Of a stretch of DNA of 64,000 nucleotides, positions 57,534 through 64,000 are shown in pieces (within the stretch, counting starts at the first letter, position 1; each line of letters begins with the position of its first letter). The stretch comes from Obelidium mucronatum (taxonomy: Eukaryota; Chytridiomycota; Chytridiomycetes; Chytridiales; Chytriomycetaceae). Location: positions 268,311-332,310 of the forward strand of contig JAIVFH010000032.1 of NCBI GenBank assembly GCA_025765595.1, in the 5' to 3' direction. Position numbers and translations under genes: made by a program. The notes under the pieces are model-generated. The model was not told the DNA's origin, made no database searches, and saw only the letters and a program-made list of their open reading frames with translations.

Positions 57534-60074
57534 CTATTCCAAAAGACAATCCACGCCCATAGCAGTCGTATTCAAGCCTTGCCCCAAATACCACTCGCAA
57601 TCGTAATCATCGTAATTTGCCCCTGCCCAACAATAATAATCAATCGCAACAACATCAGTATTTGGATTCACAACACTCCATTTGGTCCAACTGACTCCAC
57701 CCATCGCAAGGCCCGCAATCACCAAAACCACTAGCCCATTCGCCCCATCCCAAGCAGCACCCACAACGTACAAGTACCGCTCATACACCCACTTGTGTCG
57801 CTTCGCAAGCCAAACTTGACTTATGTATGCAACAATAAGCGGCGTAACAAACCAGGACTGATACCCACCAGGTCCCCACAAGCTGAAAAACAAAGGGAAA
57901 TTCACAAGCTCCCAACGTCTTGATTGGACAATGTATCGATTACCCAGCCATGGTATCAGTGGGGCAATAAACCCAATAAGAAAACACCACAACAGTGGTT
58001 GATATCCTCCTCTTCGTTCACCATCCTCACCACCTCCGCTGCTGCTGAAAAACCGTGCCGGGCCTATTGCACCCATCATCCCCGACGAGCTATAAAAGCC
58101 AACGTAGAGGGAATACTGCCAATCAGGGCGTTCCAACAAATCCCCAGAATTAAACATGACAAAGTATGCAGCAAGCGTCGCGCTAATGGAGCTGATGAGT
58201 GTTCCCCAGACCTGGGAGAAAACGAGAGCATAAGGGGGGATATGTAGGTATTGACCCAGTTTCAATCCTTGCGTCAGTGTGAGGGCTTGAGTGATGGTGT
58301 TGTATCCCCATGATTGGAATGTCATGTTTGCGATTGTTTGGCCAGGTAGAAGGAGTCCAATACTCATTTGTGCCAGCATGATGATGTTGAGTGTGTATCC
58401 ACTGATTGCTTGAATGATTCCAAATGGAAGGATGAATAGCGAAGAGATCGCCAGGTTCAAGAAAATAGCCCACCATGGCATGCTATAAGGTGTCCAAAGA
58501 GACAAGGCGAAAGCTGCTGCCGTAGTGATGACCAAAAATATCAGGTACATCCAATCAGGAATTTCTGGGTATGAATTCATCATTTGTGTGTGCTTTTCAG
58601 TGAATTTCGAGTTCCCGATTCTTGCCATTGCTTGTCGATAAACATTTCCGCCATGCCACAGCAAAACATGTGAAATTGTGGAAGAAATTGCGAGAAAAGA
58701 TGCACCATAAGTAATCGCGTAGAAACCCGTAATTCGAATAGGTGAGACATCGATGTAGGCAGTTTCGTTTAAATTGTAATTGTCGCTCTTATTGTACAAG
58801 AAATTGGCATCCAAAGGAGATCCAAGTGAGTACGCTGATGAGTTTGGATTGCCAGAAAAAAGAGAGAGTGAGTTCGGCATCGGGTTCAAGTTGACTCGGT
58901 CTGCTGTCAATAAGGACTCGAGTCCCCACACATCCAGTGAAAATAATATCGGTACAAGAATCCATTGAAAAAAGACACCACCGACAACATAGTTGAATGC
59001 TGCCCAAAATGGGGACGTAATGTAAACCGATCCTACAAATTGATGGTGATGTCAAAAAAAGGCAGTGACTACCCAACGATCACTGACTAAATACCTATGT
59101 AAGCCCAATCAAAAGATAGACCAAAAACACCTACTCCATTACTGGCGGAAGCAGCAACCGCGTTGAATGTGGACATCTTCCCTGAAGGTTTTCCTTTCAG
59201 ACTCCCAATTCCAAAAAAACAAAGCAAAGATATGGCTTGTAGCACAGGGGCAAAGAACTGCGGCACCCACGAATAAGTGAACATTCCGGCAAAGGCATAC
59301 CAAAACACCCTCATCCTTGATACTGACGTTGATTTGTTGTTTTCCGAAAGAGCAATGCCATCTTCGTTGACCCGATGAAACGAGGATAAAATCGCGATTG
59401 AAGATAAATTTCCAGGCCACCACATCGCTTTAGGCTTGACAAGAAATCGGCGGCAAAGTCCTGATAACCCATATCCAAGGAATTGAGTCACAAGCACGAA
59501 TCCCAATGAGTGCCCAAACGATATGCTTGTGTTCCTCATGAACTTGGAATATACTTGAGTTACAACGTTTTCAATGCCGTATGGTGTTGTCGAGCAGGAT
59601 GCCATGATGTCTGAAGTTTTTCGTTTTGCACGGTGGGATTGGGATTCATCAGCCAGACTTTCGGGTAAAATGGGATACTCAACAGATCAATGCATGCTCC
59701 TTCAACGTGAACGGCCCAGGATTAAGAATCCCGATTGGTATAAATCGGGCCCATGCGGCACCCATCGGATAGCTGAGAATAGTTGCAATGTCTGCCCCAA
59801 TCGCCAACACATTTGATCGAAAAGAAAAGACTGTGTTTGCAACAGAGATCAACATGCTCCAGAATGTACCGATTAAAACTGCTCGCACAGTGAAAGCCAT
59901 TGTAGTCGGATCGTCGGTTTGCGGAACAAGAAACTCACTATACTCGGCAGTCAATCTCAAGACTAATCAATCGAGCGATCCTTACATGCTTTGCAAGAGT
60001 TCATCTTCTGGAAACACTGAGCTGTCGTATAATGGGCATTCTTTATCGATTACTTCGGAATTGGGATCCAAAGT
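57534..60074 (-). CDS. Oligopeptide transporter (OPT family), 5' end incomplete
   Basis: A proton-coupled peptide importer of the plasma membrane by family. The first visible exon (60074) reads LDPNSEVIDKECPLYDSSVF. The core starts DDPTTMAFTVRAVLIGTFWS, the classic OPT opening, then NPGPFTLKEHALIYIM across an intron, RRFLVKPKAMWWPGNL, AYIGSVYITSPFWAAFNYVVGG, and about 15 hydrophobic helices to WDGANGLVVLVIAGLAMGG. Exons join in phase at about 59962-59991, 59690-59610, 59087-59036. The stop is at 57534. About 790 residues, slightly short of typical OPTs because the N-terminal cytoplasmic exon was not found. Confidence 0.88.
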
Positions 60075-60162
60075 CTGTGAAACAAGAAACGTGTCGCCAG
60101 GTTGTTTGGACCATCCAATTTTGGAACAGAACTGAAAAACAGTCCGCACAGTATTTGTTCTT

Positions 60163-62091
60163 TCACCCCCATAAATGAACTTTCGAGTCTGTCAACACAG
60201 CAATTGCCCCCTTTACAGGAACAATATCCATCACCTTCCCTTCATATTCCACCCCTCCCAACCTCTGCACCTCTCTGACAATTCCCTCAGGATTCACAGT
60301 GTGCAGTAACGCACATTGCTCTCCATCGCTGCCAGTTGCGAAGACTTGAATTCCACTCCTTAGTGTAAAACACCGGGATCGGGCGAGGAGAGGATTCCAT
60401 GGAGTATGGTATTCAGCAATATGAGTCGATGTTGTTAATTTTGATGTACTTGACGGTGGCGGATCTTGGTGGGGAGAGGCATCAGGTGCTAGCTCTCTTG
60501 CAATTGTCTCAATAACGTGATTCAGTTGAGTTGGACGACGCCATGATGTGAATAGTGTATTGGTTTGATCGTTGTAAAAGGCGTTGGTGCATTTGTCACC
60601 ACCTTAAGTTAAAAAATTATCAGTTTGCGAACATCCCTTCCAGCATGAAATTCATAAAAACCTTTTGCTAAAGGAACGCAAGTGAACCCATCATCTACGA
60701 TGGAAAAGCAGGAATCTCTGTTGGCTAATTTTCAAGATAAAAACTAGTGCCAAACTTCCCCCGACGAGAGAGTTGGTAGATTCAATGTGTTGTAGAGAAT
60801 GGACACCGTTTCCGATTTTTCCCATACTCGAATGTGTGAGACTGTGCAAGACTGTAGAAGGGTTGCGGGTATCGTAAATTTGGACTATACTGTTGTTTTC
60901 CGAGTCCGACGTATAGAATGTGTTTCTCGAATGGTATCAAAGGAGCATGACCATCCTGGGGCAGAGAGATCAATGCTAGTGTTTCAATGGCAAAGATTAA
61001 TAAAGAAGGCCAAAAAAGAGCCAGAAGCAGCCGACTGACCTCAGGTTAGCATAATCAGTTTCCGAAGAATACAGTTTGAGTTTCTTGTCTAACCCTGTGC
61101 TTAGAATGACATCTCGCACGCCGTTCCGAGACAAGACTTTAACATCCCGTATCACACCAGAATGCAACGGAGTAAAAACGCGCGATTTCATTTCAAGATT
61201 CCAAGCCGTGACGCCGAATTCTTTGTCTCCCATACCGTGAGCAAAATATAGAATTCCAGTATGATCCCATGAAGCAGCGCCGACGCGAACAGTTCCCTTG
61301 CTCAGAAACATTGATGTTCTCACTTTCAGTTTTGAGTCAAAGGGGGCAGATGATAGTATTCCAGAACTGATTATTCGTTCCAAGTCGCGTACTTTCAGTT
61401 TGAGGGTATCGTTTTCTAGTTCTAAAGCTTTTGCTTGACTTTGCGCAATATCTCGTGCTGCGTAGGCAGCTCTGAGCGTGGAATCATCAACAGCTGTCAG
61501 ATTTTGGGCATATACATTTCGAACGTCAGTATGTTTTGCAGGAGCCCTATCCTTGAGATTAATACAACAGATTCGAATCTCTTAACTGATCAAATAAGAA
61601 GCAAAAATAACTGAACTTGCAAATAGGACATGTCTTTCCGTTATGCCGTTGGAGGTAATCCTTGATGCATTTCAACCCGAACAAGTGACCGCACTTCAAG
61701 GACGCTGAGCGATGAGTCCCTTGCGTTGTCCAGTTTCCATAGCATCTGATTGAATTTCAACTGATTAAATTGAGTTCCGGTGTTTGTCATTCCGTTACAG
61801 ATGCATTCGTTCAGCGTTCCGTGTCCCTCTCTTCAGCTTCTTGCCTCGCGTCCGCGTCTTCGCTTTCCGTTCGTTTTCTTTTCACACACGTTTTTGGTTC
61901 CTGGAAGATATCTGCACGAACAAACAAGAGTATTAGAAAGTTGTTTCCCAGAGTTGTTCCAACCTGAGTCCGTGGCTCATCAGAGACTGCCGCTGCCAAC
62001 GGCTCTGGTTTTCCTCTTCGCCATCGCTGCTTTCGCTAAAGAGCGGCTCTTCGTCAGAGTCGTCGGATGAAACACTGACAACATCGGCCAT
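60163..62091 (-). CDS. RFWD3-type RING/WD40 ubiquitin ligase
   Basis: MADVVSVSSDDSDEEPLFSE opens an acidic N-tail at 62091. The RING region reads CYGNWTTQGTHRSASLKCGH then LFGLKCIKDYLQ and TCPICK, the spacing of RFWD3 (W-T-x-x-G-x-HR-x-x-SLKCGHLFG). A coiled coil (AQSQAKALELENDTLKLKVR) and WD40-type repeats follow, ending AIAVLTDSKVHLWG. In animals RFWD3 ubiquitylates RPA and RAD51 in interstrand crosslink repair. Two junctions do not resolve: the first RING cysteine is not found at the expected place before 61745, and the exon joining CPICK to ICCINLKDRAPAKH (about 61600) is one base out of phase. Either splice choices I missed or single-base errors. Confidence 0.75.
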
Positions 62092-62159
62092 TGGATTTGG
62101 ACAGAGTTTCTTCTTTATTCCACTTTCCTTTTTGCAAAACAACTCTCTTCAAACACCAA
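62092..62159. promoter_or_regulatory. 68-bp divergent promoter between RFWD3 and YJU2
   Basis: The start codons at 62091 (minus) and 62160 (plus) are 68 bases apart. It contains ctttattcc and tttttgc stretches but no element I can name. Confidence 0.4.
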
Positions 62160-63217
62160 ATGTCTGAACGTAAAGTCCTCAACAAGTACTTCCCGCCGGA
62201 CTTTGATCCTGCAAAGGTAAAATAGAGAGAGAGATGTGGAGAGACAGAGGGAGAGAGTAGTTGTGAACTCACCTCAACCACTTAATCACTTAATCAACTC
62301 AGTCAACTCACTCAACTCTTCTCTTTAGATCCCCCGCCGCAAAATGGCCGCTGACCAGCAACACAAAGTGCGTCTCATGGCTCCCTTCTCAATGCGATGC
62401 AACACTTGCGGCGACTACGTGTACAAGGGCAAAAAGTTTAACGCACGCAAGGAGAAAGTCGAAGGCGAAACATACCTCGGGATAATGATTTTCCGATTCT
62501 ACATTCGATGTCCCAAGTGCTCTGCGGAAATCACATTCAAAACAGACCCGAAAAACACAGACTATGTTTGTGAGCATGGCGCAATGAGAAACTTTGAACC
62601 GTGGCGTGAAGAGACGGATGTAAATGAATTGAAGAAGGCGGAGAAGGAGAAGGAGGAGGAGAATAACCCATGAAGGCGTTGGAGAATAGGACAGTTGCGT
62701 CCAAAGTTGAGATGGATATTTTGGATGCCTTGGATGAAATTCGTACGAGGAATGCTGCGACAGAAAGGATGGATGTGGCGGCTGTTTTGGATAGGCTGCA
62801 AGGAAAACAGAGGAAAGAGGTGGAGCGGCTATTGAAGGCTCAGGATGATGCTGATGAGGCCCTTGCACGTGCCGTGTTTAAATCGTCGGATGATGGTGTG
62901 GCGATCCGTCGGCTGGTGGAATCTGATGATGCCACTTCATCATCAAGCTTTATACCACCGGGGATTCCTTGGGTGGTGGGGTTGTGGCTGCTCCAAAAAT
63001 TAGCGTGTCGGATTGGATTCCTGCTGCATCAAAGAAACGAACGCAGGATTCTGCTTTGGGATTGTCTGTTGTTGCCAAAAAGAGCAAACATTCACCAGAC
63101 CAAGTACTCCCAAAGCCATCCAATGAAGCTAAGGGGAAAGGGGTGGCAACTGCAACAACCGTCGGTATTTCTGCTTTAGCAGCGTATGGATCAGACGATG
63201 ATGACTCCGACGCCTGA
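62160..63217 (+). CDS. YJU2: Splicing factor YJU2 (CCDC94), with two apparent -1 frame changes
   Basis: Acts with the Prp19 complex at the first catalytic step of splicing. [19 protein letters not shown] splices to [20 protein letters not shown], then [34 protein letters not shown] and [18 protein letters not shown], a perfect family match with the zinc-binding CxxC pairs. At 62668-62673 the frame stops (CCATGA) exactly where the conserved NNPMKxLENRT should continue; the continuation [20 protein letters not shown] begins one base back. A second -1 change near 62966 (attcctt) is needed to reach [19 protein letters not shown] and the acidic end [10 protein letters not shown]. As the gene should be essential, missing bases in the assembly are the likeliest cause. 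Confidence 0.9.
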
Positions 63218-63399
63218 ATTCTATAACTTATAATAAAAACTCGGTTTTTGGCTTTGTTTTATTTGACCCAATAGAAAGAAAGTACATGACGTGAAAAAAT
63301 AAACGATTTATGTGGAGGAAAGATATGTGGAGGAAAGAATTGCTTCTGGCAGGGAAGACCAAATGAGGTAACTTTTGAAGAGATTGGCCTTTTTTTATA

Positions 63400-64000
63400 T
63401 CAACAGAAACGCAAGAAGTAGAAGCAGTATTGGTTTGGATCCGCACAACCCCCGTTAATACACGGAGACAAACCGCAAGTGTCGTTTGCGTAATTCCAAG
63501 TACCAGCGCATCGGGTGGCCCACTGCTTCTCTGTTGTGAAAGGCCCTTGGGGAGGGTAACCCTCACCGACTCTCTCTCCATCCAATGCTTTTCGGAGAGT
63601 TTGAGAGTAAGTGGAAAATGCTGGGTTTGAAGACGACACGTCATAGACAGAGATTCCATAAAACTGGGGGTTGCTGCCAACAGTATCAAGCACGGCTTGA
63701 AGCTGACCAGGTTTCAAGAAACCTCCAGTAATAGCTGATGTATCTCCAGCAAGTCCAATCACAAGGGGGCCCTTGTACAACTTGGTCCAAATATCAAAGT
63801 TGAAACCAAACGGATACGAGCATGTGGGGTTGTTGTAGTACTGGATAATAACCCAGTCAAAGAGCTCAGGGTTAGACTTGATGATGGGTCCAGTGTTCAG
63901 ATCCATGTCTACACACCGTTTAAAAAGCATTGAGGAACAGCAGCAAACTTTGAAGATGGACTCAGTTTCTTGAGAGTTTGAAGCATGGTTGCTCCTGGGT
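63400..64000 (-). CDS. GH18 chitinase, C-terminal part (cut by window edge)
   Basis: From the right edge the minus strand reads TLKKLSPSSKFAAVPQC, a GH18 barrel strand, then IIKSNPELFDWVIIQYYNNP (the Q-Y-YNNP block near the active site), FNFDIWTKLYKG, VIGLAGD, and GISVYDVSSSNPAFS, the last barrel strand. A Cys-rich tail follows (CAGTWNYANDTCGLSPC, INGGCADPNQYC). The catalytic DxxDxDxE motif lies beyond the window. The two N-terminal pieces are out of frame by one base near 63935 (ctttttaaac). Chitin hydrolysis at the cell wall is expected. Confidence 0.8.
   Translation of the reverse strand, partial: PRSNHASNSQETESIFKVCCCSSMLFKRCVDMDLNTGPIIKSNPELFDWVIIQYYNNPTCSYPFGFNFDIWTKLYKGPLVIGLAGDTSAITGGFLKPGQLQAVLDTVGSNPQFYGISVYDVSSSNPAFSTYSQTLRKALDGERVGEGYPPQGPFTTEKQWATRCAGTWNYANDTCGLSPCINGGCADPNQYCFYFLRFC

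Noticed and set aside
1..64000. Bacterial-style operons, ribosome binding sites or riboswitches
   Set aside because: All genes have eukaryotic introns and spacing; no such signals are expected or seen.

Overview
The window is nuclear DNA from a fungus, most likely an early-diverging zoosporic (chytrid-like) lineage. Genes are intron-rich. Most introns are short (about 30-100 bases) and GT-AG, and the genes are packed on both strands. The lineage is inferred from gene content. Two axonemal genes (CCDC40 and a SPATA17-like IQ protein) imply a flagellated zoospore. A DHCR7-type sterol delta-7 reductase, a BTG/Tob protein and an RFWD3-type ligase are traits shared with animals and lost in most yeasts and moulds. 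Two Crinkler (CRN) genes fit known chytrid gene content.

Layout. 0-12 kb: the tail of an unknown gene, then two tricalbin/extended-synaptotagmin paralogs (SMP plus six C2 modules) facing each other tail to tail. 12-14.3 kb: two secreted Cys-rich proteins. 14.5-25.5 kb: a conserved block with UTP11, SPATA17-like, CCDC40, DHCR7, tRNA-Pro(UGG), a membrane methyltransferase-like protein and a very GC-rich gene for mitochondrial ribosomal protein uS3. 25.8-36.2 kb: accessory DNA with a secreted metallopeptidase-like protein, a Mutator-like element (perfect 271-bp inverted repeats, 9-bp target duplication, captured helicase fragment), a TM protein with two SH3 domains, an ABCG transporter broken by four +1 frame changes, CRN gene 1, and a graveyard of ankyrin-gene and ABCG fragments. 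36.3-43.8 kb: an ankyrin protein, PRP19 and CRN gene 2. 44-48.7 kb: a BTG/Tob gene and a decaying array of four 7-TM paralogs. 48.7-64 kb: RTR1/RPAP2, UTP7, a TIR-NACHT-WD40 NLR-like protein, an OPT transporter, RFWD3, YJU2 and a partial GH18 chitinase.

How the genes relate. The housekeeping genes are weighted towards RNA biology: UTP11 and UTP7 in the small-subunit processome, PRP19 and YJU2 in the spliceosome, RTR1 on the Pol II CTD. CCDC40 and SPATA17 sit in tandem on one strand. Accessory genes are inserted very tightly beside conserved ones: CRN1 starts 8 bases after the ABCG stop, and CRN2 starts 28 bases from the divergent PRP19 start. The two CRNs share a nearly identical head and first intron but have unrelated tails.

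Caveats. All splice junctions were inferred by eye from reading phase and family similarity. Several 5' exons are missing from my models. Many genes carry apparent single-base frame changes, mostly an extra G. YJU2, which should be essential, also shows missing bases, so assembly error must be excluded before these are read as biology.
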